Shown: positions 45,720-59,280 of the stretch, piece by piece
Numbering within the stretch: the first letter of the stretch is position 1
How the letters are laid out: every line of letters starts with the position of its first letter
Source of the DNA: Oegoconia quadripuncta
Taxonomy: Eukaryota; Arthropoda; Insecta; Lepidoptera; Autostichidae
DNA length: 64,000 nt
Assembly (NCBI GenBank): GCA_949316235.1
Contig: OX438758.1
Coordinates: forward strand, 9,705,731-9,769,730
Direction: 5' to 3'
The notes under the pieces: model-generated
The model's database searches: none
Told to the model about the DNA's origin: nothing
What the model saw: the letters and a program-made list of their open reading frames with translations, nothing else
Program-made: the position numbers and the translations under genes

Positions 45720-45752
45720 ACATACGAGTGGACAGGGTGTCCACTCGTATGT
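45720..45752. repeat. Perfect 15-bp hairpin, GGG loop
   Basis: ACATACGAGTGGACA, GGG, then TGTCCACTCGTATGT. I do not know its origin; it could be the fused ends of a deleted inverted-repeat element. Confidence 0.8.
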
Positions 45753-46612
45753 CGCGTTCGCGTCCGGATAGCCCGAAGATGGATAGGCGACAACGGTGAA
45801 ATAATATAAGATATCGAATTCTAACTCCGTTTTCTGGAAAACAGTAATTTCGGAAGCATTGAATTTGACAAGGTGTGTGTCGCATCATTCGGACACTGCA
45901 ATAAAATTAAATGTCAAATTCACAATGTGTTAATACGTGTAATATGTGCTGATAATGTTGCCATGTGGATGAGCCTTAATAAACGAACATATAAAAGAGA
46001 GAATATATTGCTATAGTAAAAACCAATATTGTAAATGGAATATTATGTTAAACTTTCACAGTGACCACATTCCAATAACAAATTCAGAATAGGTAACCAT
46101 CTATAAGAGAAAAAGTCGAGAAGCCTTTGATATAATCATATTTTCTGCTTTTTTGTGGAGGACAGAGGAGGAAGTAAGAGATGTTTCATAATTAAATAGT
46201 GCACGCTTAGTTACACGACGTCGGGAGAAGTTTTTTGTAAAGGATGAATCGAGTTCTGTTGATTCAGTAGGTAGTTACTATAACTCTGTGACGTTATTTT
46301 TTCTTGGGACGTTAATTAAATGAAGAAATTATTATGAGGTCCTTAACTCGTACCTGTAATATAACACTGCGTTTTTCTAATAAGACATTGTGACACCGGT
46401 CCATTGCGTAGTCAAGTCGTACAATCGGTGCCGTAATTATACAGGGCTGCTTTGTAAGATTAATAAATAGTGTGATGCATATTTAAGTTATACTAATGCA
46501 ACCGCAAAATGATCGTCTTGTCTAGACCATAATTTTAGGGAACTTCGGAGGGTATAACTTAAATAGCCAGCATGCTTCCACTGACTATATAAAATGTGAT
46601 TTCGGCAAAAAA

Positions 46613-46860
46613 AATTGAACCAACCCGCCTCTCCCCGCAGGTGTCGTAACAGGCGACTAAGGGACTATCCAATAAAAAACATCTATAGATTTGCGCGTTT
46701 AACGGCGATGGGCTCACTCTTTGTCACATGTGCATTTCTGTATATTTCGTAACGTGGACCATGGATCATGTTTCAAGCATTATACTCCCAAGCATTAATG
46801 TTTGGGATATCTCTGACCACCCCATTTGGGATAAAGGTCATGATGTTATGTACGTAAGGT
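46613..46860 (+). repeat. Dispersed repeat family D, copy 1
   Basis: CAACCCGCCTCTCCCCGCAG, GTCGTAACAGGCGACTAAGG, GCGATGGGCTCACTC, TTTGGGATATCTCTGACCAC and ATTTGGGATAAAGG. Matched at 50115-50330 and 61672-61905. Confidence 0.75.
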
Positions 46861-47454
46861 TAATTATAGAAGTGTGGTTAGATATTTCCGGTGACCATTT
46901 CATTGCATGTTGGAAGGTTTGTTTGTCATGAATTCAGTTAATTTTTTAATGCAGCAACTATTTATACTTAATTTGAAGTTTGACAAGTGGAACAGTTTAA
47001 TCTCATAATTAAACTGCATACACAAATCGAAAGAACCTTTATTTAACAACTCAAAAATAATGGACCCTTTCACGTCAAGGACCCGCAACAAAAACCCGAG
47101 AGAAAAGTAAATTAACCTTTCTGTAGAGCGAAACTCATTTACCGATACAAAACAAGACTCGGCCAATAGGGGTTGCCGAATCGGAAAATACCGAATGAAA
47201 AGAATTCTGAAAACGGTAAGGAATCAACACTGAAACCTGGTTCTTTGTCGGTTTCATTCAGTCGGGGTACACAAATGCTTTTCTTGGGCGCCTTTCACGG
47301 TTTTCTATGGGGGCAATAAAGGTTCCCACGAACACAATGAGCGGGAAGGCAAGGAGTGTGATGAAAAGTTGGGAATGTGGGCCGCGCTTCCGAGACGTTG
47401 TAGGGGCGCGATTATATTGATCGATATTAATGTCGATACTTTTTGTGAATAGAA

Positions 47455-47650
47455 CATAATAATAAATATTTCTGATACTATACCAATCATCTAGTCCCAA
47501 AGAAAGCAAAGCTTGTACTGGATACTATAATGGATAAACATGCATAAATATTATTCATCACACAAACATTTAACCCTCGCGAGATTCAAACCCGCAAACG
47601 TTGGTTTTGCTGACTGGGTCACTATCCACTACACTAATCGGTCGCCAAAT
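47455..47650 (-). mobile_element. Family-A SINE, complete with tRNA head
   Basis: AATAATAAATATTTCTGATA tail side, CCAATCATCTAGTCCCAAAG, then a tRNA-like head near 47570-47645 (CGCGAGATTCAAACCCGC on the + strand). Confidence 0.8.
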
Positions 47651-50114
47651 TCTTTAGTGGCTCGTATACTCTATACAGGTTATGGGCTGCCGATTTAACT
47701 TAAAGTTTCTGATAGAGGTAATTTACAGACGTGAACTCTTTAAATGAAAGAAATATTGAACTAAATACATAAAATACATAAAAATATCAAATTATTGACA
47801 CCTTTATACAAAATTCAAGCATTATGGCACTTTATTGCATAAATACCTACACGATGATAAGGGAAGATGAAATGGCGTTTTCAAACGTGCAGATTTGAAT
47901 GAGAAGGCCGCGGGTGAGGAGACTAGCTATGTCTTATCTCAAACATCTCCGTCTAGCCGGAATATGAATTCCCTACTATCGAACAGTTGTACCTTGCTAA
48001 GGATAGAAACCTACAACTTTCGTACTTATCTATAACCTGACTAATTTTATCTTATTAATTTTGAGCCAAGATGACCATTAAAAACTGATAAAAGTAAATT
48101 GGGATCCGAACTATATCTCAAAAATAACGCAATATATTATTATTATGAAGGTACTTTTTTATTGATCACAGTTGGAACATAATTTGAAAATTCGTCGAGT
48201 TATCGATACCTACATTTCAAATTTTTTAACGATTCCCAACACTAGAGCAGGTTGTTTCCCGTCACTTTCCAATTATTTTTGCAGGCTTTCTTCGCTACAG
48301 TCCGCGTTGAATGCGGAACAGAATACCACCGGGTTTTAAGGAATTACCAGCTTTGTCCGCGAGTAAATGAGAGAGCTGCTTAGTTTTCCTTTTCTAGCAA
48401 CTTGTGGTTAATTTATTTAATAAGTTGTTTCTGAATAGACCTCCGCCGGCTACGAGTGGAGGAATGAATTGGACTTTCCATTTTCTTCCTTATAATACAT
48501 TTTTTTTATTTAAAAAGTCTTGTGTACTTTGATTTTGAATAGCGTGTAGATGGTTTTGTTCACTGTTTTCTATGACATTAACTCTACAGACAACTTTATA
48601 TGTATGTTGGTTCACCTTATACGTATACAAGTAGTTATTACTTCCTTATGTTCACAAGTTTAAAAAATCTTAAGTATAAAATTACTCACGTATTCTCGTG
48701 TTAACAACTTAAACAGCGTTCAGAAATGGCGAACAACGGCTTTATCAAATTGTATTGTTATGTTGGTGCACAAACAAATGACGTTAAAAAACAACGCGTG
48801 CAGTTTCAGCATCTGCCAGCAAAACTTAAAGAAATCGACGTCATTGTATTTACCAACGTATCCTCCCGATATAAGCGCTAAATTTTGTTTTCGAACTGAA
48901 CAATTTTAGTTTGTAAAAGGAATAAAGAATGGAAAACAAAATGGAAGGTACGTTCGAAATTCGAATTCATCAAAATAATGCGCGGAACGTGATCTCGTGC
49001 GAAGTCTTGGGATGAGCGTTTATTTCGTGATGCGTTTCAACGTTTGACATGAGATTGCGCGGGAGTTGCTTTTCGTTTCCATTCTTTTTTTAAATGCCCT
49101 TATTAATTGCTGCAGCCATTGTTGGGTGGTCGGTGTTTATGGGAGTGCGAGTATTTCTGAAACGCTTTGTCATTATGTTCGAGTTTTAAAGCTCATCCTC
49201 ACGAATCACGAACTTTATTTCTTTCCCTAGAGAACAGTGATTTGTAGGAATGAAATTTTAAATATATATGAGAATACGAATAAACACTATTTAAAAGAAA
49301 TCGTACCTATTTCTGTTGAAGCAGATCAATCAGTGCGCTGATCCTACTTCGCTAACGAAGTATTCTGAAGACATTGCATATAGGCAAGACACTGTGAAAA
49401 TTAATAATATTATATTTAGTTCATTATCTTTATATGTTTATCCATAATTGGATATATCCAACTATGTTTGATATTTCACTAATTTATATTCATGCAGTCT
49501 AACTATTCTATTTGGACATACTGACTGACTGGAGAAATGCTTGAGCCCTTATTTTTATTTCTAATAAATTTAAATGGACATTCAACAAATGATATCATGT
49601 ACCTTACGTTGAAATAAATGCTTGAAGTTTGAAGTTGAAGTTTAAATCCATACCTGCCCTGCGCATTTCTTTTATATTTACTTTACCTGTTAAAAAGCTA
49701 TAGCAACCTTGATAGTTATAACTGTCTATCTATAAAAATAAATAATCAAATAAAACTTGTTAGTATAGATAAGTATTTAAAGTAAATGTTGTCAAAAATA
49801 AAAACCACGGTGAATTGTTTGAAACAAACAACATAAAAATCGTTACGTGTGTCCTCAAATATACAATCTAACAAATAAAGTTGTCCGTCAATTTATAATC
49901 ATTTCTATTCTCTGTGGGAAAACAACAGTCTTATCCTCATAAGAGGACCAGTCATAAGCGACAGCGATAGAACAAAATATTTTTGATAGCACGTCTTTAA
50001 ACTACCAAACTTTTATAAATTGTAAAATGATTGAAATTTTAATTGCTACTGAATTAAAGTGAAATATTTTCTTTTTTAACTAAATCAGCTCTGTGTGGTT
50101 TCTGCACTTAAAAA
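47651..50114. other. Repeat-poor intron block
   Basis: No gene or repeat is clearly seen apart from a LINE-like tail near 49600-49640 (GAAGTTTGAAGTTGAAGTTT). 48240-48480 and 48990-49200 have mixed composition and could hold conserved non-coding DNA. Confidence 0.4.
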
Positions 50115-50330
50115 AAAAATAACCAACCCGTCTTTTTACATGGGTGTCACAAAGGATGATTAAGGAACTTTCCACTAAAACCATTAATAGATTTGCAGGT
50201 CTATACGGCAATGGGCTCACCCTCACCTCACAATATTTCGTAAGGTGAACCGTGGAGGTTGTTTCAAGCATTAATCTTTTGTTTCGAACAGCCAAACGGT
50301 TTAGTTTGGGATATCCCTGACCAAAATAAA
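50115..50330 (+). repeat. Dispersed repeat family D, copy 2
   Basis: CAATGGGCTCACC, ATTTCGTAAGGTGAACCGTG, TTTCAAGCATTAA and GTTTGGGATATCCCTGACCA match the other copies. Confidence 0.75.
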
Positions 50331-53300
50331 TAAATAAAACCATCGATTTTAAAGGAGATAGGATAGTGAGACAGAAGTGACGAAAAAAATTCCATAACAA
50401 CATATTTATAAATATCCAAATTTCACAATAATTTAAGGGCTAAGATGAGAATGTTTTGGCCTTTTGATGATAATGAAGAATTATAAGTAAAAAAATAAGA
50501 GGCAATCATGTCATTTAATAACGTCACCTAAGTTTGCTATACTTTTTTGAATTCTAATATCTCATTTATTATGTATCTAGTTAGGAATGATGATACACAT
50601 TCAGTCAGCTGTCATGATTTATTTTGCCTTGCACCATATAATGATATACTCCAATAGAACTAGCGTCTCTCAAAATGTACTTTTAGTTGTAATTGACTGT
50701 TATGTCAAATAAAAAATGTCTGAATAATTATATAAATATAAATTATAAGCGTGTCTCAGCGGATATTTGGAATCTTACTTTAAATAAAACTCGACTTTTC
50801 TAAGATTTGAAACGGTTTTATAACCAAAAAAGTTGTTTATAAAAATTTGATGTGGCTTGCGCTTTAGAAGGTAGTTGGATGCTTGAATAATTGCCTTATC
50901 AAATTGGCAGGCAAAGCGTTAATTCAAAACGCTTTGATATCTTAAATTGTTCCACACCACTATAATTTTGTGGGTGCTTCCATATATCCGTCACCAGCGG
51001 TCGGCAACATTTTTCCGCAACCACACATATTTATATAATAGATGTCAGGGGTGGCAATCAGTAACCCGCCATTATGTTAAGACTATTTCGTATAGCCCAA
51101 TAATTTGCATGTTAAGGAGCAGCCGAAATTCGGCCCATAGCTGAATTAACGATTTGGTCAAGGATTTAGGTTACATTTATTATCTATATGCATAAATGTA
51201 AAGGGAAATATTTGCGACAACTAATTATGTTATGACAAAATTATGACGAATTTTGCAAAATTTATGTTCGATTTAGTATAAAAGAAAAATCAATTATATT
51301 TAGTGCATGTTATGCTGTAGGCGCCTCTTCTTGGCAGCTATCAGATCTGGATAACGCAAACCAATATTATGAATGATAATTATGAATTCAAATTAAGTGT
51401 GCTAATGAGTTGTATATTATTGATCGAAATTACTTTTGAATGTATTATACACTCGCCCACTGCCAATAAAACTAAAAGAAGATTTAAGCTAGTCGAAATT
51501 AAGGACTGATTTATTTTCATTTAAATATGTAGCTATAAGTCTTACCGAAAAGTGTTTCAAAATGAAATGTAACAGACTTGTACAAAATAACTTCACCTTA
51601 ACTTTCGTAGCATTAATACGATATTTATCCGTCAGCGCACCGTTTATAACGTTCCAAATTTTCACATTCAGATAGATTTTAATCTCTTTCCCGAACAGAT
51701 TTACGATTTAACTTCGCTATTGTGAACTAAACATTTTATTATATTCCGTTTCCCATTTGTTCTGGAGTTATTTTTGTTTTGTTTTAAACAGCCAGTGTCA
51801 TTTTTCAGTAGTATTTTACCAATGGTGACGTTGTGACAGGAGTTATCCTTTATTTTAGACGTGCATTACGACAATGATTTCTATAAAGTATCTTGAATGT
51901 TGTTATGATAAAATAGTACATTCCACTGTTTTTAACCCCCGACTAAAAACAACGGGTGTTATGTATTTGAAAGCATTGTGTGTCTGGTCTCTGTTGAGAT
52001 ATATTAATTACGCCTGGTCCGATTTCAGTGAGGAGTTTTATATTTAAAATTAATTAACTAGAGGAAAGGAAAGCCATGTTTGATAAAAATCGGTGCAACC
52101 GTTACGAAAATATTTAACTAACACAGTTACTTCGTATACCTGGATGATATTTTTAAGTTAGTTGCTAGGTGTTTTCTAAATTTCCAACTTAACATTCTTT
52201 TATGTGTTTTATCATTTATTCTAGTAATTGTAGTATTATTTACTCCATTATTTCTTTACACCTGTATTACGTCGACGTTATCTACTATAAGCAACTACTA
52301 TAGTGTAGTAGTTGAAACTGGTGAGTTTAAATGACAAGTGCAGGTAGAAATACTTTCCTGTTAGGAATTATAAATTTCTTGCATTTAACTTTTAAGAGTT
52401 AAATGTAGGTTCAAGTTCGCAGTCACTGCTCAACAATCTACTTGCTGCTCCACCACTAAATATAAACTCTCTTAACCAAATATAAAATATCTGACCAAGT
52501 GAATTAGCAATTAGAAGGTCCATTCCACTGCCTTTTTAGAAAGCCCAGAAAAGAATAGCAGATGTTTTGGGAGCATGAAGTCGCTGTCCATTACTGGTCT
52601 ATGCCATGTGCTCAAGATCCCTCAGTAGCATTTTATCTTACACACGGGAGAGACGCATTCACCCCTATCCTACTCGGCTTCGAACTCACTAATCTCGCTA
52701 TCCTATTCATTGTATTTTTACGAACACGTTAAATAAATTGTAGTGAACACATGAAAGGGAAGAATTTAATTATAAAATCTTGAGTTTCCAGTTACAAATG
52801 CAATGTAATAGGAGTAAAGTAAATCGATTAACAATTTTCTTGTATTAACGTTTTTATTGGCCGACGGCGTGGGCATTACGGTTCTTTGCTTTGATTGAAC
52901 CGCTAATAGCAAACAAAGTTTTTTCTATAATTAAATCTTAAATATCCATGTTTTTAGAGGAAAGAAGTTTAGCGATTTAGTAGAATATGCGCAGCTACAC
53001 CTATTAACATACATAATATGTGTGTTACTTTAATATACATAAATGTAATTTTAAAAAAAATTACTTGCAGTTTGTACTAGTAGGTATTTCAACGTGACTT
53101 GTAGTTTTCCACACGTAGTCCCGTGTCTCCTGTCTGGGGTTAAAGCCATCTCCTCCTTTGGTTACTGCTGGCCTCTGTTAGGCTGTTAATATCAGTATCA
53201 ACCAGCACCCGCTTTTTAATTTCGATTTAAAATAGGTTTTAAATTCCGCTGCTGTAAATTTTTGCGTCTGCTTTTACAGGCGCAGTGAACTTAGCTCTAT

Positions 53301-54102
53301 TTTTATTTCAGTATTGTTTTCAACACCCAATCTATCGACATTCCAACCCAGATACAATGTCAATAATAGATCGTTAATACAAAATCACTGCCCCATTTCA
53401 CACTTTCGCGCTAAGTGTCGACAGTGAGATGAGACAATTGATTTCCGGTGTCGACACACACGCTAGTGCATTTGTCCATTTCCCCGACGAAACAATGTTT
53501 CGACTCTCGTATAATTCACGCTACATCCGTGAGCTGAATCATAGGCAACTGTAGATCAAATATGTTTTGTGTAAAGATTTAATTCGTAATTTTGATAAAC
53601 ATTATCTCAAAAATACGCCAAGAAGCAAAGAATAAACATACGGGTTAAGATTGTTTAGCAATCTTAAGTCTTCAAACAAACATATATTCCGTGGGCTCTA
53701 GAGAAGGATTTGGGATCTAGAAAATATTACCTTATTTCCAAGCTCGGACACAAGCTTCAATTATGGGGATTTATCTGTTCAACTACTACTCCTACAAGAA
53801 CTACTAGGTCGTGAAGAAATAGGGTAACCTTTTATGACTCCTTAAAAAAACTGAAATTTGTCACAGCCTATATAATATTAATGTCGGATTTATAGACAAT
53901 GGAAAACACCTAAAATGAAGAGGTCAGTAGTCTAGTGACAGAATAAACACACAACGAACAGAGGTTACAATGTAAACTAGCCCGTGAGGTGATCCTTTGA
54001 TCTTACCGCGATGTTCTAGGGTTGGCACTTCTTAGATGTTTCATTACTCATGATGTTGTGAATGTTAACTCGTGAGATCATATGATCATAATGATTTCAG
54101 AG
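50331..54102. other. Intron block, mostly repeat-poor
   Basis: 51945-52140 is a dispersed repeat (CCCGACTAAAAACAACGGGT, GCCATGTTTGATAAAAATCG, ACCGTTACGAAAATATTTAA). 52855-52920 and 53390-53540 are mixed-composition patches with AACAAAG and AACAATG motifs. No gene is seen. Confidence 0.4.
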
Positions 54103-54162
54103 ATATTAATGTTATTTTGATTAGTTTATTAATAAATTAACTAATCAAAATAACATTAATAT
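54103..54162. repeat. Perfect 24-bp hairpin
   Basis: Arms 54103-54126 (ATATTAATGTTATTTTGATT then AGTT) and 54139-54162 are exact reverse complements across a 12-base loop. It is AT-rich. It could be a tiny palindromic repeat, or encode a hairpin RNA. Confidence 0.85.
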
Positions 54163-55376
54163 TTTAAATAACAACAAGCATTCATTTAGGTATGTTGTGT
54201 TAAATGAAGTAGGTGGTTTCAAATTATCTAAAGACCTAGACGATGTGATTAAAAAATATATGGACGCACTTCCAAATTTTCACAGTTTTGTCATGTTCAA
54301 TTTCAATGTTGTTTGAGTAGTTACATATCGGCCGTAGCCAACCCTAAACACCACAGAGTAGCCATAGAAGAGAGTTTACATTGGCATCATTCAAATGTAT
54401 GAAGTCGCTATTTACGTTTGACCAGAGCACTCATTACGGATTGTTATTGGAATAATAAAGAGAGGGATCCTCGCATCCGTCTAGCTATGAGATCGTAACG
54501 TATTTCCGAGTATTTGCTTCCCATTGCGAAAGGCGATCACTTTATTCTCCTGCACGATTCCGCGAACTGACACTTCTGTTGTTTATTAACCTATGTTTAT
54601 CTGGACTAGTTCTGTGTGAAGTTGACTGAGTGTTTGGTTTTAGAAAAGTGGGATTTTCACACAAACTCCAATTCGTTAAATATGTCCATCATTCTTAACT
54701 TTATGACATGTTATGAAAATTTCTGTACAAAATAAACTGGGTAGTTTTTTTTTTAATATTTATTTTCGAGTATTAAAATAGTCATTCACGTCTTTATTGC
54801 AATAATAAAATATAGCTTGCTAATGTTTGCCAAGGTTCAGCCTGCAAGATGTGACTCGAGAAAGTTTTAACTGAATTATCATGACATTCATTTTTATTAT
54901 ACAGAATATTAGACCTAATATTCACATAATCAACATAATAAGAAGAAGTAAAGTTCTACTTTTAAATTTTCTAAATATATTTTTTAAGCTGTTATCGCTG
55001 CATACACTTACATCTACAATAAAAATGCTGCAAAACAAAAATAAGTAATAAAATTTTATGACCTGTCCAGAGAACACAATTTTCCATGTCACCTAAATAG
55101 GTGTACACACAAATCTGTCTACAAGGTCCCCACTTTAACGCCACTGTCATCGCCATTTTACTTGTCGACATTTGTACAAGCGATAAATAGTTGAAATTTA
55201 ATGAAGGGCAGGCGTTAGACCGTCTTCGGAGCGCTTAATGTGAATCATTGACTTTTAGTATGGAATTGGAAAAAGATTATTGGATTTCTAATAATAGCAA
55301 GATTTCTGAAGTGGAGATGGTTTTACAATGTTCAGGGTATAGGTAGGTAGGTACTTACGCCGTATGTCAATCGTCC

Positions 55377-55571
55377 TTTATTAATTATAAAATTATTGTG
55401 AAGTGAGGAAGCCGTAGAACGTAGTGTCTTTATTAATTAGAAAATTATTGTGAAATGAAGAAGCTGTAGAATGTAGTATTTTTATTAATTAGAAAATTAT
55501 TGTGAAGTGAAGAAGCCCAGGATTTTAGGGTCTTTATTGATTAGAAAATTATTATGAAATTAAGAATTTGG
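55377..55571 (+). repeat. Tandem repeat, 52-bp unit, 3.75 copies
   Basis: Units start at 55377, 55429, 55481 and 55533, each beginning TTTATTAATTAGAAAATTAT or a close variant and continuing TGTGAAGTGAAGAAGC. The period is exact. Confidence 0.9.
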
Positions 55572-55944
55572 CATTAAAGATAGTGTTTTGGCATTAATTC
55601 AATGCTACCAAACCTGGCATGTCCACTTTCCGAGATGAATCCACTCCAATTTCAAACCATATCAGTCTTTTAGGTTTGTAGTTAATCAAATACTAAAACA
55701 GCAGCTAAGAAGCCAGGTCATGGAACTTCTTCTTCCGGCGTCAGTCTTTCCTGTACAATCTTGGTATCTTCAAGAGCAGGGTTAATGCATCTACTGAGAT
55801 CGCGTGCTTCATCTTCAACCACATCGTCACTTTCCATCAGGTAAAAAGTAGCTAGGTCGGCGGGCCTACAGTGGTGGCTGTCAGGTGGCCACAAGACTTA
55901 CAGAATTCTACCAATCCGTACTGTATCTGCGTAGTCGATTGTAC

Positions 55945-56135
55945 TAACAACAAACAAAATATTCTTTATTGCACAACAATAATATAACACAAGAAGAAAA
56001 CAAACAAGCATGATAACGGTACAATACGGCGGCCCTATCACGAAAAGCGATCCCTTCCACGCGACCTTTGGGTTAGGAAGAACCTTTTAGGTTAGGTTAC
56101 CCTCTAGTGAGAGGAGACTGTGCTCCAAAAGAGGG
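55945..56135 (-). repeat. Lepidopteran LINE-like 3' end, antisense
   Basis: ATATTCTTTATTGCACAACA at the left, then CGGCGGCCCTATCACGAAAA, GCGATCCCTTCCACGCGACC and TTAGGTTAGGTTACC. This combination is a common end of lepidopteran retroelements. A shorter relative starts at 27310 and another at 59630. Confidence 0.55.
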
Positions 56136-57544
56136 ACATGAGACTATTGATGCCATTGATGAAGAATTAGATCTTTTTTGAAATATTCTTTTAACTAATT
56201 GATAACGATTAATTGTTCTTTCTTGTAGTCGTTATGTAACTTAATAGTTATCTGTTCATCAATTGATTTACTATGCTCTGCTTCCATAAGAGGACAATAT
56301 ATTAACCGTTGCTGTTATCACATTGCCACGATAGAAAATTATTTTTCAATGCCTTGTAGTGCTGTCAACACAGGACAAATTAAATTTTTAACCAACACCA
56401 GTAACAGGAGGTTTATAATTCGGATTCTTTTTTTGTACTACTTATTCAATATATTGTTCTTACTCGATGTCTTCGTCAATTGTAAACCGATTTGGATGAT
56501 AATTTTTTGTTGGATAGAATATAGGTAGGTATAGCCAGAATGGTCCCATATAAATTTGGTTAAGATCTTATTTTGTGCTCTGAAGATAGAAAATGTAACC
56601 TTACTGAAGTCAGCGGTTTCGCCAATTTTTGGCGGTTTAATTATTTAATGTAATCGTTGTATTTACATTTTATTTTATTTTATTATTTATTTTATTTTAT
56701 TTTCTTTTTATAATATATTACATAAGATAAGTATTATTATAATTATCAGCTGGTCGAATATAACTTCTAGCTTTTCTAACATAATGAATAGTTTTCTTTA
56801 ATAAAGCAGTCTTATTAAATTCCGATGTAAACATTACGGAAAAACTTCGTCTATACTTATTTCAATCTAAAATTTAAAATAATTAAAAAGTCTCTTTAGA
56901 AACAGCGGCGCATTTAAACTTATAGTAATAAAAAGAAACTGGCAAAGACCGGGCGTCGGCAAAGTGCCTTAAATTTTTTAATTGCGGACTGCCTTGATTA
57001 TTATACGTCTTTGTGCATACAGGAGGCAACATGTGCTTAGTTTTGCGGAGTAATATGCGGCCACAGCCTCCTCGCAAGTGACGAGAAATAAGCGATTTTA
57101 AAAAGAAAATGAAAATTCAAGATTCTGATTGTATAAACTAAAAAACATGCTGATGAGTTCCACCATCCACCTCTGCTCTATCATTAGACCCTCGCCACCA
57201 AGTGGTGTGACCAATATTAGACTCGTCAAAACGAATCATATAAGCCAAAACTCGAAAAGTTTACTAGTACCTAGCCACTTTAGAGTTCCACCATCCACCT
57301 ACTGGCTCCATCATCAGATCAGCTGCAAGATACCAAATTATAGTATTCTCATCCGAACTACATTTACGTACCCAGTTTTGCAATAAGATAATTAGAAGTA
57401 GGTTAAAATGGACTTCCTTAATTTGTTAGTCAGTTTCAAGTGAAGCTAATAATAAAAAAAGCGTCTTAATAAAAAGAGGGGGCAAAGAAAAATGAATTGA
57501 ATTTATGTGTATTATTGCGAGATTATCTAACTAATATTAGTAAA
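56136..57544. other. Intron sequence with degraded repeats
   Basis: 56460-56650 is a divergent copy of the 6520-6750 repeat (GGTCCCATATAAATTTGGTT, AAGATCTTATTTTG). 57150-57370 contains two tandem starts of TTCCACCATCCACCT type, related to 5840-6135. 56880-57100 is unassigned with raised GC. Confidence 0.45.
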
Positions 57545-57745
57545 TGGTTTGTTTATTTGTTTGTTGGTCAATCACGGCGAAACGGCTGAACGGATTTGCA
57601 TGAAATTCTGTATATCGGTAGAATATACCCTGGATTTAGACATAGGATACTTTTTATCCCGATAAAGGGAGTATTTCCCGCGGGATATAACACGTTTCCG
57701 CGGTGTGGTTATTCCACGCAGGCGAAGCCGGGGGGAAATATTTCC
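57545..57745 (+). repeat. Dispersed repeat with 'GAACGGATTTGCATGAAATT' core
   Basis: CAATCACGGCGAAACGGCTG, AACGGATTTGCATGAAATTC, ATCCCGATAAAGGGAGTATT, TCCACGCAGGCGAAGCCGGG. This is a well-known class of insect dispersed repeats. A degraded relative is at 24895. Confidence 0.65.
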
Positions 57746-57799
57746 TCAGTCGTTGTTTTTTGTTTACAATTAATGCTGCAAAACAAACGCGCATCCTAT

Positions 57800-58110
57800 T
57801 AGTATTTATTTATTTATTTATTTGGAAGACCAACAGCATTTGTAATAACTTAGACATGTACGTAACAACAGTAAGCCAATTACAGGTCCTCACTGATAAC
57901 AACAAATTAGCATTATAATATCCAGTACAGCACTATGATGACTTACGTGTAGGGTATATACAACGTTACTTGATCTAGTATTATGTACTTTGTGATTAAT
58001 AATAAAAAACAAAAACAAAACAATTCTCGAGAAAGTTCGGGAGAGACGTCTGAGAAGTTGCATCCTCTTGCACCATGACAAGACTTCACCCGTTAAAGCT
58101 AGTAAACACA
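57800..58110 (-). repeat. Probable LINE 3' end, antisense
   Basis: A TTTA/TATT run (57798-57821) followed by GGAAGACCAACAGC resembles the 3' end of the long LINE (TTTATTTGGGTCAACAAACA at 27482), so a related truncated copy is likely. The coding part is not legible. Confidence 0.4.
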
Positions 58111-59280
58111 TTTCTTTCCTTTCCCAAAAATTTTGATGAAAAGGTTGACATTTTTAGACCCAGAAAAGACTAAATATTATCATAAAAATTATGAATGAAG
58201 ACTTCATTATTTTCGGATATTAAATATAATTGTCGTAGATAGGTTAGGCGTTCGTTATGTATGGCGAAAATTCCCGCTTTTACAGAAAACTTGCTTTTGC
58301 TTGGAGCGGATTGGTTAGGTTACTTTTGATACCACCTAGGAGTCCTATTTCAGCTCACAACTTAACCCAAAGCGTAGGAATTTAATAGAGTCGCTCCTTA
58401 AGCGACACCCTGTATGTGAACCTAACAAGGCTCTTTTAAGTTGGTACATTATTATGAATATTACACTCATTAGTGGGTTTTAGCTTAACTTAGAACAACT
58501 CATTATTTAGGTACCTGCTAAGTTTTTTATAGTTAATTTGAAGTTAACAATTAAATTCTTCTCATTGCTACTATTCATGTGTAATGTTCATTATTATTCA
58601 TACATTCACACTTGTCATTGTAACTAGGCATCTACTCTGAATGACTCAACTGAAAGTGCGATCACTTTGAAAATATCTTTCAATGAACCAAACGACTAGA
58701 AACGAACCCACGACCCCCAATTTGTAAATTCAATATTATTAACATTAGGCAGGTGGAAAAATAATATCTTGTTAGTATTTTGTTGAATATTCACAAAATT
58801 AGTTAACAAACTGTTAATTAAAACTAGGAAAAATTGAGATGGAAGCTGCCGATTTCCAGTCCCCCCGAGCAGAGTAGTTGCTGCCACCGAAGAATGTATT
58901 TAAGGGTTACAATAACAATTATAGATAAAATATTATAATTAATCGCAATAAATAAATGTAATGTTTGGTCTGCTAGTATTTCTTGTAGAACATCACCATC
59001 AGATAAAATTTGGATAATCGACTAACCCGGTACTCGGACCGGTCAACTACCCCAAGTACCCTAATTAATAACAAAAGTTCCCACAAACACTCCGAGAAAC
59101 ACGATATCACTCGAAACATTTCACTTTTAATCGTTGTGTTTAATTGCATCACTACAACATACGGCCAGCCATTAGCTACAATGTATGTCTGTCTTTTAAT
59201 ACCTACAACACTTATGGGACTCTGAATATCCTTGTAATATTATCTACTGGTTATGGAATAGTGTCGTTGGCTCAGCGTAT

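Larger units (their letters stand above)
42536..46612. other. Repeat-poor intron block
   Basis: No gene is seen. 45450-45595 is the 'CTCAATCTCACC...GATCCCAAGATTCTA' short repeat. Otherwise there is little recognisable transposon sequence over about 4 kb. 43236-43280 holds clustered CCGGTT sites, and 45720-45752 a tight hairpin. Confidence 0.45.

Noticed and set aside
46640..46665. Splice acceptor CCCCGCAG followed by GTGTCGTAACAGG
   Set aside because: It lies in dispersed repeat family D and the following frame is not protein-like.
48283..48360. Possible exon after TTTTTGCAG
   Set aside because: The acceptor-like tract is followed by frames with early stops and no similarity to the expected SoxD coiled coil.
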